From Selaginella moellendorffii (Eukaryota > Streptophyta > Lycopodiopsida > Selaginellales > Selaginellaceae), in NCBI RefSeq assembly GCF_000143415.4, contig NW_003314301.1:654336-718335 (forward strand): a stretch of DNA of 64,000 nt, read 5' to 3'. A model generated the notes under the pieces. That model had not been told where the DNA came from, ran no database searches, and saw only the letters and a list, made by a program, of their open reading frames with translations. Shown piece after piece: positions 45,283-56,031 of the stretch. The stretch's first letter is position 1, and each line of letters begins with the position of its first letter. The position numbers were made by a program, and so were the translations under genes.

Positions 45283-45743
45283 GTGTATGAGTGTCTTCCT
45301 CGGACTTGGCTGCAAGAATGCATCGCGCTGATAACTTCTTCCAGGAGCCTGTCTCAAGCCAAGCAGATCCACAGTCAGGTTTCTTCCAGCAGCCACCAAG
45401 GGACTTTTCTGTCGGATCTTCACATCAAATGTATGGGAGATGTGGAAGTGTGGCCGATGCTCGCTCAGTCTTCGATGCTGTGGTCGCCAAGAACTCCTTC
45501 ACTTGGAACTTGATGCTGTCAGCATATGCCAAGAACGGGCATTTGCAGAGGGCTAAAGAGGTTTACGACTCCATGCCTGGGAAGGACTTAGTTTCATGCA
45601 ATGGAATTCTTGCTGCGTACTCTCAGGCCGGGAAACTGGGTGATGCTGTCGGGTTTTTTCGAGCGAAGAACCGAAGCAGGGACAACACTGTGTATATTGT
45701 TGGAGGCAAGCTGCCAGTGGTCGTCTCTGCGATGTGCTGGTAG
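45283..45743 (+). pseudogene. Truncated PPR gene, copy D
   Basis: The start ATG and IALITSSRSLSQAKQIHSQ follow the PPR gene at 59623, then a small indel moves the frame. The overlapping frame reads NSFTWNLMLSAYAKNGHL and GKLGDAVGFF, then passes into block X (RSRDNTVYIVGGK) and stops at 45743. Up to about 45395 the DNA matches the 59.6-kb copy; after that it resembles copies A and C, so it is a mosaic. Confidence 0.85.
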
Positions 45744-46960
45744 AGTTTGGGCTTGGCTGTGATGCCCGATTCTTGAAGGTTTTGGATTTATGTGTAAGGT
45801 TCTGGTTTCCTTGCTCAAACCATGGATGGTGATTACAACATGAAAGAAGAGTGGCACTTTGCTTGGATGGACGGCGCACGTATGTTTCTGTGCAAGGCCT
45901 CGTCAAGGACTCGGGATCCTAGTGTGATGATCACACTCACATGCAAATCCGAGAGAATCTAGCAAGGTGGCAACACGCATATCAATGAGGGTTCTTCTAA
46001 GCCTTTAATTCGAGGTTATAAACAGAAATTCTTTTAAATAATTAAGGACTAATTTAGATTCTTAGAACATTCTTTAATTCGAAATTCTTTTAAATAATTA
46101 AGGACTAATTTAGAGAAAAGCTCAGACGAATGGAGCTGTGAAGCAAGCTCTAAGTTCTTCTCTAGTGAGTTGTTATATAAGATCAATGGCTTGCCAGATT
46201 GGTAAGGTCTGGATACTCTCAAGAAGCTACTGGCTTGAAGCTGTGAGTAGCTTTCAGAGTTTCTGGTTCTTAATCCCTATTGCCACATGTTGATAAATTA
46301 CTCCCCTCTGCACATACTTTGAATAAATGTGGCTGGTCGGACAAGTCTTTTTTAAGATTGTTCTTAGGTTAAAGTCGAAAATCGAAGTTATTTTATATAA
46401 GTGACAGAAAAGTTGAATCTATATCCAGTAAGTTTCATCCAAATATGCACATAAAATTGGCCTCTTCATGACAAACAGGAAGAAAGGGGGTATATGTGAG
46501 GTGATAATCCAAGAAGGGAAACTGGTCTATAAGGCAACTGGCATTCCTATCCATGAAACTTATTCTCCTACATTCTTGTTTGTAATGGATCCAAATGGGA
46601 TATATGCTGCTGAGGTAGGCATCCCTATTATTCTATACAAATTCGTCTCTTCCTTCCAGAAAAACGATGGTTACCAGCAAGACTCCTCTGCATACATTCA
46701 TCATTCCTCCTGCTCTTATGGCTCCAGCTGCTACAAAACTTGAATGATAAAGGCAAGAGATTTTTTATTTTCAAATGATTGTGACCAAAGGTATATATAT
46801 TGTTCAGAGTGTGCCAATGGACATTATAAACCAAATTCCTCAACCTTGCACAACTTCCTTGACAAGTTGAGGAAAAGAGGTGTTAATATAGCCTTGGGGA
46901 GAATTTCTACTTTAAGTTACAAATTTTTTCTTTCTAATTTGCCAATTTACTTTGTCTATT
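45744..46960 (+). pseudogene. Block X with IQM-like relic, copy D
   Basis: The left part (to about 46440) parallels 24778-25555, with a small internal tandem repeat (ctttaattcga...ggactaattta) near 46000-46110. The right part is the best preserved IQM-like relic: VIIQEGKLVYKATGIPI and VMDPNGIYAAE, a possible intron (46615-46659), SAYIHHSSCSYGSS, then after a frame change SGHYKPN-like coding (NGHYKPNSS), LHNFLDKLRKRGVNIA. No continuous frame exists. The family call rests on remembered IQM C-terminal phrases. Confidence 0.5.
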
Positions 46961-47329
46961 CAACTGCTTCAATTAATTTCCTTTGCCAAGATTCCCATTA
47001 ATTATAACTATTGATTTGAAAAAGCATATTCCAACATATATTTTTAATCTAATGACTAGCTCCTTAACCCTACTTGGATTTAGCTACTGCATGAGCAATA
47101 GCCATCAAGATTACAATTAGGCTAAATGGATTTAAACTATTCTATGAAACTATATAGTCATTGAAATAGAGAATATCCATGCCCTACTTTAGGAGCTCAC
47201 TTTTTTCTTTTTCTTTTTATTTCTGAAATATATTTATAATAAAATTTAATTGAATATTTAAAAATATTATAATACTTTTATAAAAACATTTTTTAACAAA
47301 AGACACAAATTTATTATATATTAGAGCTA
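46961..47329. other. AT-rich upstream flank of lectin copy 3, left of the insertion
   Basis: Parallels the region just before lectin copies 1 and 2, ending in tattagagcta, where the LTR element has been inserted. No gene is seen. Confidence 0.5.
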
Positions 47330-47503
47330 TGAGTGCTTGGAATATAGAAAGGAAATACAGAAAATGTGCATATCCATTAGCCCAAAAAACCCTAATTTAT
47401 ATATAGAAGTGAGTGGTCGAGATTGAAATCAATCTGACAGCTACCAAAATCCCACTATGCTAATATTAGTTATGGCATCATAACCATACACTTGGACCTC
47501 ACA
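47330..47503 (-). repeat. Left LTR of the outer element (3' LTR by coding strand)
   Basis: A 174-bp terminal repeat matching 55343-55517 with scattered substitutions and small indels. Begins TG and ends CA on the plus strand. The divergence indicates an old insertion. Confidence 0.9.
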
Positions 47504-47509
47504 TCATCC

Positions 47510-48802
47510 CCTCCTCTCGGAATAATGGAAGACCATCAAGGTTCTTTTGTAGATGGGCCAGGATTAGGAGGAACGCCAAGAGGAGGCATTAGCGGATCAG
47601 TAGGTGGTATTAATTGCTTCTGATCCCTTAGTATGAAGCATTTCAACCATTGCACATACACAATCTTTGGAGGATTGGTTTGTTGGACATCATGATGAAC
47701 CTTATAAACTTGTGGTCCAATTTGCTACAACACCCGATACGGTCCTTTCCACTAAGCAAGGATCCCCTTAAATAAACCACGTACCGTAAGATGGGGAAAA
47801 CGAACTAACACTAAGTCATTCACTTTGTACTTTGCAGGTGGATTATGATGGGAGTTATAGTACCATTGTTGTCCCACTTGTATGCGGTCTAAGTGTTCAA
47901 CAGACTCTGCTCGGACAAGTGGAAGAATGCTCGTTAAATATTGATCCCATGACCTAGCATCGGCAGCTCGTGGCAATTGTGAAGGTAAACCCAGCTTTGT
48001 TGGTAATTTTGGATCATGACTATATAAAAGTTTATATGGTGAAACACCAATAGAACTCTGCACCTCTGTGATATATGCATACCGAAGAGACGGCAAATAA
48101 CCATCCCAATCCAAATGTTGAAAGTTCATGTACTTCACGATCATTCCTTTGAATGTCCGAACGAGCCGTTCCACCAAACCGTCTAACTGTGGATGATAAA
48201 CACTTATGAAAGTGTGGCATATCCCCAACCGAGACATCAGAACATGAAATGCCTCAGCCATAAATGCGGGACCATTATCCAAAAGAATCCGCTCCGGACA
48301 AAAATGCTGGAATACCACTCAATTGAGGAGGAAGTATCCAATAGCAGTTGCAGAGGCACTAGCAAGAGCATCAACTTCCACCCAACGAATCAAGTAGTTA
48401 GAAGCAATAATAACATACTTATTGCCAATAGTTGATCATGAAAAAAATTCCCATAAAATCAAACACCACCAACTCAAATGGACAGGAAACTGTAATTGAC
48501 TCCAATGGTCTTTTCGAAGCATGAGGGGGAGTATTATAGGCTTGGCACCAAATGCAAATATGCACATACTGGATAACATCACGTTGCAACTCCGGCCAAT
48601 AGAAAAACCTGCACAACTTTTCGATCACATAACAATGTCCTATATACCCGCCTAGAACAGGAGAATCATAATAGGCATGGAGAAAATGTGGAATAAATAC
48701 AAAAAGCACCACCAGCCGTAAAGGATCATTAGGATCCATCCCTACAAAATAAAGAAGGCCGTCCTTAAAGTGATATTGAGAATATAAAGGCTGGAATGGC
48801 AA
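47510..48802 (-). pseudogene. Integrase of the outer element
   Basis: Broken into at least two frames (48419-48802 and 47752-48318). The first has a His/Cys zinc-binding region (GGYIGHCYVIEK with CIWCQAYN) and the first acidic residue in LVVFDFMG. The second has LLDNGPAF and the glutamate in HPQLDGLVERL, the rest of the D,D-E triad. The C-terminal part continues past stops to about 47560 (GPYRVL, VYKVHHD) without a chromodomain. Confidence 0.88.
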
Positions 48803-49029
48803 GTCATCAGCAAGTGATGCAGAATTCTCAAACCCATCTCAAATCCTTCGAATCCATGGCTTAATCTTTTGAGCCTCGCGAACCTTATCAAGAAGAGGTA
48901 GATCGTGCTCTACCTCTTGTGGACACTAAACGTCAGTACAATAACCATCGATGGCACAGAATCCTCGTCTAGAAAATCCATAGATGCTGAAACAATAGGC
49001 TCGTCAGAAACATGAGAAGAGAGCGGAGA

Positions 49030-50452
49030 AGGAAGAGGAGCTCATCAACATTAGCCATAGAACTCCCTGGGTGATGAACAACATCAAAATCATATATCTG
49101 AAGCTTCAAAGCCCACCGAGCAATACGACCAACCAGATTCTTTCATTTCAACAATGAAGTAACAATAGCATGATCACCTTTAAGTAACGTCCAAGAACTA
49201 TATAGATATGCATGAAGTTTTTCAAAACCCCAAACTACTGCTAAACACTCCTTCTCTGTCGTGGAATAATTCACTTTCGCTGGTTGTAATGTACAGCTTA
49301 TATATGCAATGGGATGGCGCTAACTAGGCACACTCGAGCTCTCTTGCATCAACAAACCTTCAAGACCAATATCAAAAGCATCCACGCGCAAAATAAAAGG
49401 TCAAGTGTAGTCGGGATATACCAAAACCGGAGGAGTTATCAAGAGCTCTTTGAGATTCATGAACGCTAGCTCACAATCCGGAGACCAGATGAAAGATGAT
49501 GTTGATGACTTCAGCAATGCTCGCAATGGTGTAGTGCGATAAAAAAGATGATCCACAAAATGACTGAGATACTGCACCTTGCCCAGGAAGCACTGCACAT
49601 CATTTATACACTTCGAAGTAGGGAACTTTAGAACAATCACAAGTTTGTCAAGATCAACTTGAAAACCCTCACAAGAAAATACAGTACCCAAGATAAATTG
49701 TGTCCTTAGACCCAAACACGCACTTCAACCACTTCAGCTTTAAATAAACCTCCCGTAGTTGATCCAATACTTTACAAACATCACGAACGTGCTCCTCCCA
49801 TGTCCCCTCTGACTTGATCAAAACATCATCAATGAAGTCAATAGTCACCTCTGGTATATCGCAAAGAACCTCATCCATCATCCGCTGAAAAGTTGCTAGA
49901 GCATTGTTCAAACCAAACGGTATCACCAAAAACTTGTACAAACCAAATGATGTACAGAAAGCAGTCTTAGAAATATCTTCTTTAGCCATTAGTACTTGCC
50001 TACCCAGAAGCAAGATCAAGCTTGGTGAACTAATGACTTCGCCCTAAACGATCTAAGCGATTAGCAGTGTGAGGAAGAGGGTACACATCCGGGATCTTCA
50101 CTTCATTTAATGGACAATAGTCAATGCAAAAACGAATACTCCCATTAGGCTTCGTCACAAGATGAGGTTCACATGCCCAAGGACTCCACGAATTTCGAAT
50201 AACACCCTTCTCCAACATCTCTTTGACGTTTGCATATAAAATCTTGACCTCTTTGGGTAACCGACGACGAACAGGGACCTTGATTGGACGAGCATCCACG
50301 GTTGGAATCGGATGAATTGTGGCAATCTTGGCCCCAGACGACAAGTCAAATTTAAAGAGATCAAAATACTCCTTCATGAGCTGGTCAACTGCTGCAACAC
50401 AAAGATCGTCGGAGGGATCGGAAAAAGAAAGAGCAAAACAAGATGGAAACAT
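49030..50452 (-). pseudogene. Reverse transcriptase and RNase H of the outer element
   Basis: The RT is split at about 50020-50030. Upstream half: VRRRLPKEVKILY, KGVIRNSWSPWACEP and LVTKPNGSIRFCIDY. Downstream half: FVIPFGL-like (LVIPFGLNNALATFQRMMD) and the catalytic FIDDVLIKS. RNase H-like coding follows to about 49030 (STTEKECLAVVWGFEKLHAY, RWALKLQIYDFDVVHHPG), with stops. Typical Ty3/gypsy domains, inactive. Confidence 0.9.
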
Positions 50453-50729
50453 AGGAGGAAATAGTGGATGGACAAAAGTAATGGAAGCAGAGGTAGAAAT
50501 AAAAGGACGAAGAGGTAAAGAAGTGAGAAGAATGGATGAAATGTAAGGAAGTACAAGATAAGGGGGAAAAGCTTCAAAGTTACACTTGGCATAATTGCGC
50601 TGTAACTAATCTATACCAAGGATGAGGTCAAAAGCTTAACTCGGCACCACCCGCAATGACTACAACCCAAGCTCGAGATCACTCACACACACAACCAGGT
50701 TCGCCTCATCTCATGCATGTGTACGGCTT

Positions 50730-51077
50730 GTCAAGACCCCCAACAAGATCAAGACTAGAAAATGCAGAAGACAAAGAGAAAAGCTAGTGGAAACGAAAAA
50801 AAGGCCTTAGACTGGCATTGATTCAAATTGTAGAGAAATGGAACAAGGCTAATCTATATATACTATAGGTTGATGAAGCTTCACCACTCTTGGATCGAGG
50901 ATGGCCTAAATAAAGCTGAGGGTGAGGAGGCACCACGTCCTCATCAAGAATGTGGTTCGAGACTCAGGAATCATATGGGAAATCAGAGAGTCAGGAGTCG
51001 AGAGTCAGGAATATGGTCTACGGGTCAGGAATCCGGCGAGAGTCAGGAATGTGGCAAGAATTGGGGGATTCCTAACA
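50730..51077 (-). repeat. Left LTR of the chromovirus (3' LTR)
   Basis: A 348-bp LTR starting TGTCAAGACC and ending CCTAACA. It contains several near-copies of gagtcaggaat. Matches 52775-53335 once the inserted solo LTR is removed. Confidence 0.88.
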
Positions 51078-51202
51078 GCAACCCCTCCTCAAGAACGAGT
51101 GGAATGAGGACAAAGAGGAGGATGAGATGGGTGGCGAAGGATGGGAGAGGGAGAATGAAAAGAATGAGGACTGGGATGAGAAGGATAGCGGTGGTGGAAG
51201 TC

Positions 51203-52774
51203 CTAAACAAGGTCAGGAGAATGAATCAGGTTGTCTGCAGGTTCCCAAGTGCGTTCCTCAAGTCCATAACCTTTCCAGTCTACCAGATAGTAGAGTTTAG
51301 ACCATGAGATCTTGGAATCAAGGATGTCTTGAACCTCATACTCAGACCCATCCTCAAGCTGCACTGGTGGAGGTGGAGGAATGACCCGATTTGGAATAGG
51401 ACTGGGAATATAAGGCTCAAGGAGAGAGGAGTGAAAAACGGGGTGAATTTGATATGAAGAGGGAAGTGAAAGGTGATAAGTGACAGGATTAATGATGCTA
51501 ATGATAGGGAAAGGACCGCGGCATTTGAAATCAAGTTTGGGACATGGCCTGGTGGTGGAGATATTTCATTTGAGGAGCCAAACTTTATCCCCAATATTGT
51601 AACGGGTACAATCTTGATGATGGACATTGACGAATGTTTTGTGAGATTCTTGAGCACGATGGAGGTGGAAGGAGATGGAGTTGTGGATTTCCTAGAGGTT
51701 GGAGACAAATGCCTCAGAGCACGGATTTGAACGAGAGGATTCGGATGGAGAAGGAAGTGAGAGATTGAATTGAGGATTTCGGCTAGAGTTTGCAAAGAAG
51801 GGGGAAACTCGAAGGGAAGAGTGAACAAAGTTGTTATAGAAGAACTTAACAAAGGGAAGGATATCGAACCAGTCATCCTGATGATAGTTGATGAAGCACC
51901 TCAAGAATTGTTCCAACGTCTAAATCATTTGCTCGGACTGTTAATCAGTTTGAGGATGATATGCCGAAGAGAGGTTGGCCTTCACTCCAAGCAACTGCAA
52001 GAACCGTTGCCAGAAATGAGAGATGAACTAAAGTCCCTGATCCGAAACCACATGTGCAGGAATCCCATGAAGTTGGAAAATTTCCTTGAATACCAGTTTT
52101 ACCATGTCCTCGCCCAAAAACTCCTTGGTATACAACAAGAAGTGCGCCATCTTTGTGAAGTGATCCACCACAACTAAAATGCTATTGAAGCCTCTAGAAC
52201 TTAGAAGATCACTCAAGAAATCCATGGAGATGGATTTCCAAGGACCTGAAGGGACCAAAAGGGAACGAAGCAAATATGAAGGAAGGTGGTGAGGTAATTT
52301 ATTTTGGGCGCAAGTGTCACAGGAGGTAACAAAAGCTTTGGTGTAGTCGTCCATGTGGGGCCACCAAAAGTCCCATGCAACTAGTTCATAGGTTTTCGCA
52401 ATGCCGAAGTGACCAGCAGTTGGGCTATCATGGCATGCAATTAGAACCAACTTTCGAGCATCACCTTCAAGAACGTAAAGCTGCTCCCCATGGTACAACA
52501 AGCCATCTAAGAACTCGAACTCATTAAATCGCTGGCAATCGGGAGTCACTAGGTGTCCAACTAAAGATGGAAGAAAATGTCATTGGCGAGGTCATCGGAT
52601 TGAAGATTTTTTTTTATCACATCCATCAAGGAGGTCCTGAGGGGCCAGGGAAATTGCTATAACATGAAGCCAATCAGGACCAAAGATAACCTGATCCTAT
52701 TGATCGAAGGTAGGTTACCAAGCCTGAGACTGAGATAGAAGCACCTTGAAAGGGCATTAGGATCTGAATCAAAC
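51203..52774 (-). pseudogene. Integrase with chromodomain of the nested chromovirus
   Basis: From right to left: an RNase H end near 52760, the integrase zinc region (ACHDSPTAGHFG, SCDTCAQNK) and core residues (SMDFLSDL, HVVSDQG) in the frame 52028-52549, then after a break MEQFLRCFINYHQDDW in 51692-51916. At 51203-51365 lies a chromodomain, SEYEVQDILDSKI with YLVDWKGYGLEERTWEP, ending at a stop. The chromodomain steers chromovirus integration to marked chromatin. Several frame breaks; inactive. Confidence 0.88.
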
Positions 52775-53335
52775 TATCAAGACACCCAACAAGATCAAGA
52801 CTGGAAAATGCAAAAGACAAAGAGAAAAGCTAGTGGAAACGAAGAAAAAGCCTTAGACTGGCATTGATTCAGATTGTGGAGAAATGGAACAAAGTTAACC
52901 TATATATACTATAGGTTGATGAAGCTCCACCACTCTTGTGTAAGCAACCAAAGGGAACAACTTGAGAGACGATCCATAGGGGTTTAAATATACAGGAAAA
53001 GGGCCCATGAACAAGAGTGCATCCCCTTTTCCAATCGGTTAAGGGTCTTGGGATATTTGGGGTTAAGCGTCTTTGGGTTTGAATAGTACTGGGCTAGGTG
53101 ACCTCTCGGGAAGTCCAAGCTCAGGAGCTTACATCTTGGATCGAGGACGGCCTAAATATAGCTGAGGTCGAGGAGGCACCATGTCATCATCAAGAATGTG
53201 GTTCGAGACTTAGGAATCGTACAGGAAATTAAAGAGTCAGGAATAGGGAAGTGTCTCGAGAGTTAGGAATATGGTCTACGGGTCAGGAATTTGGCAAGAG
53301 TCAGGAATGTGGCAAGAATTGGGGGATTCCTAACA
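52775..53335 (-). repeat. Right LTR of the chromovirus, interrupted by a solo LTR
   Basis: A 361-bp LTR equivalent plus a 195-bp insertion and its 5-bp duplication. The first base pair of the LTR has changed from TG to TA. Confidence 0.85.
52939..53133. mobile_element. Solo LTR of the TRIM family
   Basis: A 195-bp sequence beginning TGTAAGCAACC and ending GGAGCTTACA, flanked on both sides by tcttg (52934-52938 and 53134-53138), a perfect 5-bp target duplication. It is clearly related to the two LTRs of the TRIM at 54401-54992, so it is what remains after LTR-LTR recombination. Confidence 0.92.
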
Positions 53336-54400
53336 CGACTATTGCCATAAAGAATGAAAACACAAGTGTAAACGGCAACGTGTGGCAATAGGTCGAGCAA
53401 TAGAAGATAAACTCGAACTTATATCAACTAACACAGAAAGAATAATAGGAGATCTTTTGTTATAAAAACGAGCTTGGAAAGTAAACACTACATGAACTAG
53501 TGCTGAGTGAACCCCTTGATGATACTCCTGAAATAAAGATGGATCAGTCACAGACTTATTCGCACAAGGTCCTTCCGTTACTCACGCAACTCCTCGTTTC
53601 TCGAATGCATCTCGGTGTCTAGACCTTTCACTACAGCAGCACCAACAGGACGTCGTTGACGCCAAGGTCTCCACCTAGGAAATGGAGGTCACCAATCCGG
53701 AAAACGCCGACAACACCGATAAATGTGACCAACTTCATCACATGCCCAACAACAAACGTCACGGCCACAACCACGTCCTCATCCTTATCCTTGAACTCGA
53801 GCAGTAGTAGCATCAACCTCCATTGGAACAAGACCATCGCCTATAAGAAGTGGAGCAGAAGGACGTGCAGCAAGAAGTGGAAGAGGTGACGTCTCATAAC
53901 ATTGTGCCAAGCAAAGAGCATCATCAAGGGTGGCTAGAGCAAGTGCATGCACAAGTCCAACAAGATCTTGACGAAGTGCTAGCTACAACATTCCTAGCTT
54001 GATCTGCTCCGACATATTTGGCTCCACATGAAGCAAAAGGCTTTGAAAACGAACGCCAAATTGCATCACTGACTCAGATGGCCCTTGACAAAGACGATGC
54101 AATTGCTGGAAGGCATCATCACAATCATCAGCATGTCCAAATGCATATTTGAATACATCCGAGAGAACACTTCAATCCCTACGAGTGGCTGCACTCAAAC
54201 CATTGTACCACTGTAGTGCCGTCCCTTGGAGACACATGGGAAACTCATGCAAACGTCAAGCATAATCCCAAGAATGATATATGGCAATCATCGTGAAGTG
54301 ATCAAACCAATGGTACACACCATCCCCAGGATTCCCACGAAAGAACTCCGGCCGAACACGAAGATTGGCACCAAGAGCAGGAGAAGTTGGACCACGTGCT
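53336..54400 (-). pseudogene. gag region of the outer element
   Basis: Broken gag coding. Readable phrases include LQGTALQWYNGL, QFGVRFQSLLLHVEP and a CCHC zinc knuckle, CWACDEVGHIYRCC (about 53715-53760), joined by a hydrophobic/acidic linker. Stops and shifts occur throughout. The upstream end of gag is cut off by the TRIM and resumes at 54998, with a probable start near 55107. Confidence 0.8.
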
Positions 54401-54992
54401 TGTAAGCAACCAAAGGGAACGACTCGAGAGATGGTCCATGGGGTTCAAATATAGAGGGAAAGGGCCCATGAACAAGAGTGCACCCCCTTTTTCCAATTGG
54501 TGGGTCTTGGGATATTTGGGGTTAAGCGTCCTTGGGTTTGAATAGTACTGGGTTGGGTGACCTCCCGGGAAGTCCAAACTCAGGAGTTTACATCTGGTAT
54601 CGGAGCGGTCTCGGGTCCGACTCTGTTGGTTGGATAAGGGAATCACACCACATGTTGATTGACATCTGGCTGGTCCAATTTGCTCCCGCTGGGCTCGACC
54701 CGAGGGATAGGGTGTCAAGAGAGTAGGGCTCTCGGGAGAGCTGCGGCTCTCAGCTTCCGTTCACGAGGGCGTGAACTTGCAGGGAAGCGTGGTGGATTGT
54801 AAGCAACCAAAGAGAACGACTCGAGAGATGGTCCATGGGGTTCAAATATAGAGGGAAAGGGCCCATGAACAAGAGTGCACCCCCTTTTTCCAATTGGTTA
54901 AGGGTCTTGGGATATTTGGGGTTAAGCGTCCTTGGGTTTGAATAGTATTGGGTTGGGTGACCTCCTGGGAAGTCCAAACTCAGGAGTTTACA
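54401..54992 (+). mobile_element. Complete TRIM (terminal-repeat retrotransposon in miniature)
   Basis: 592 bp in all: LTRs 54401-54592 (192 bp) and 54798-54992 (195 bp), both TGTAAGCAACC...AGTTTACA, around a 205-bp non-coding core. Perfect 5-bp target duplication gtgct (54396-54400 and 54993-54997). Right after the left LTR lies TGGTATCGGAGC (54595-54606), which matches the plant initiator-tRNA-Met primer site TGGTATCAGAGC in all but one base and fixes the plus orientation. No protein is encoded, so it must have moved with enzymes from elsewhere. Confidence 0.95.
54595..54606 (+). promoter_or_regulatory. Primer-binding site of the TRIM
   Basis: TGGTATCGGAGC, two bases inside the left LTR; one mismatch to the usual tRNA-iMet complement. 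It primes minus-strand DNA synthesis in LTR elements. Confidence 0.88.
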
Positions 54993-54997
54993 GTGCT

Positions 54998-55342
54998 ATG
55001 AATGCCACTATCAACTAAGTTTGGTTGTTCAATTACAAGCACATAGCATCAAGCAATTGTACCAACTACTACTCTAGAGTCAAAGGAGGAGATTGTTGAT
55101 CTGCCATGAAGATGAACGAAAAGGAAAAAGCAAAAGAAGAGAAATGACAAAAAGCTAGAAGGAAAGGGAGATCTAGACCATGCAAAAAGTTAGATTGAAA
55201 TCAAACTCCTGAAAGGAAAGAACAAAATAAAGGAAATGGAAAAGGCTAAATCTAAACGATACAAAATCTAAATTTAAACCAAAATCCCAAATCCAAGCAC
55301 TCCTCAGAGACAATCAAAAAATGCCTCTTAACTCCACTAATG
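54998..55342 (-). other. 5' untranslated part and gag start of the outer element
   Basis: An A-rich stretch (plus strand) between the TRIM and the right LTR. On the minus strand a possible gag start MADQQSPPL lies at 55107. No clear primer-binding site next to the LTR was recognised. Confidence 0.5.
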
Positions 55343-55517
55343 TGAGTGCTTGCAATAATGAAAGGGAATACAGAAAATGTGCATATCCATTAGCCCAAAA
55401 AAACCTACCTTATATACAAGAGCGAGTGATTCAAATTGAAACTAATCTAACAGCTACTAAAATCCCACTATGCCAATATTAATATACGGCATTGTAGCCA
55501 TACACTTGGACCTCACA
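55343..55517 (-). repeat. Right LTR of the outer element (5' LTR)
   Basis: A 175-bp partner of 47330-47503, starting TGAGTGCTTG and ending CCTCACA, followed by the target duplication gagcta. Confidence 0.9.
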
Positions 55518-55538
55518 GAGCTAATTAAGTATAAACCT

Positions 55539-56000
55539 ATGAAAATATTATTGTTTTAATTTTTATATTTTATATTTTTAATTAAAAACATAGTTTGTGG
55601 AAGAACAACTGTAGAATGGGGTAATAATAACACACTTACTGAAAATGAAATTAACCTTATAATTAATAATGGATTTTTAGATCTTTTAACTCACATTAAA
55701 AATTATCATTCATATTCAAGAAATTTTAAGAATTTAACTGTTTTAAATATTGGTAGGGGTGTATTTGCTGTAAGAATTGAGCGTGTGGATGGAGAGCCAC
55801 CATATTGTTCAACTGGTCAAACTGAAAATACAATTATTAGTATAAGAATCAAAGAAGCTGTTAGATACTTAATCAACACATATAATGCTACAATGATTGC
55901 AGCAAAATCTGATGTATGCAAGATTATATCTCAAAATTATATAATTCAATATTCAATTGTGTTTTGGTGGAGACTAACAAATTTAAACATCTATATTTAA
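55539..56000 (+). pseudogene. B-type lectin copy 3, truncated at both ends
   Basis: Starts like copy 1, but the loss of one T creates a stop after six codons in the signal peptide. The N-terminal domain is readable to FWWRLT; then the sequence switches into the kinase 3' flank and stops, so the whole lectin domain is missing. The outer retroelement ends only 16 bp before the target duplication and start, so the promoter is also separated. Dead. Confidence 0.9.
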
Positions 56001-56031
56001 CTTTAGATGAGCTTTGGTGTAGAAGTTTTGA

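Larger units (their letters stand above)
50730..53335 (-). mobile_element. Nested, internally deleted chromovirus
   Basis: Left LTR 50730-51077 and right LTR 52775-53335 share TCAAGACCC/ACCCAACAAGATCAAGAC at one end and GGGGGATTCCTAACA at the other. The flanks cggct and cgact may be a decayed 5-bp target duplication. Between the LTRs only about 1.7 kb remains: the end of RNase H (NALSR), integrase and chromodomain. gag, protease and RT are gone. A purine-rich tract (gaggaggggttg on the minus strand) abuts the left LTR, as a polypurine tract should. The element lies within the gag-protease part of the outer element. Confidence 0.88.
47330..55517 (-). mobile_element. Old Ty3/gypsy-type LTR retrotransposon (outer element)
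   Basis: Bounded by two similar LTRs (47330-47503 and 55343-55517), both starting TGAGTGCTTG and ending CCTCACA, with a 6-bp target duplication gagcta on each side (47324-47329, 55518-55523). Coding order on the minus strand is gag, protease region, reverse transcriptase, RNase H, integrase, the Ty3/gypsy order. Many stops and shifts make it dead. It has been enlarged by a nested chromovirus (50730-53335) and a TRIM (54401-54992). The paralogous site at 26307-26312 carries gagcta once, which is the empty site. Confidence 0.93.

Noticed and set aside
51280-51876. 198-codon Ser/Pro/Leu-rich minus-strand frame in the chromovirus
   Set aside because: It lies in the wrong frame relative to the integrase and chromodomain, which are readable in other frames of the same strand.
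54593-54797. TRIM core considered as a tRNA or small RNA gene because of TGGTATCGGAGC
   Set aside because: The 12-mer is complementary to a tRNA 3' end and abuts an LTR, so it is a primer-binding site; no cloverleaf is apparent.
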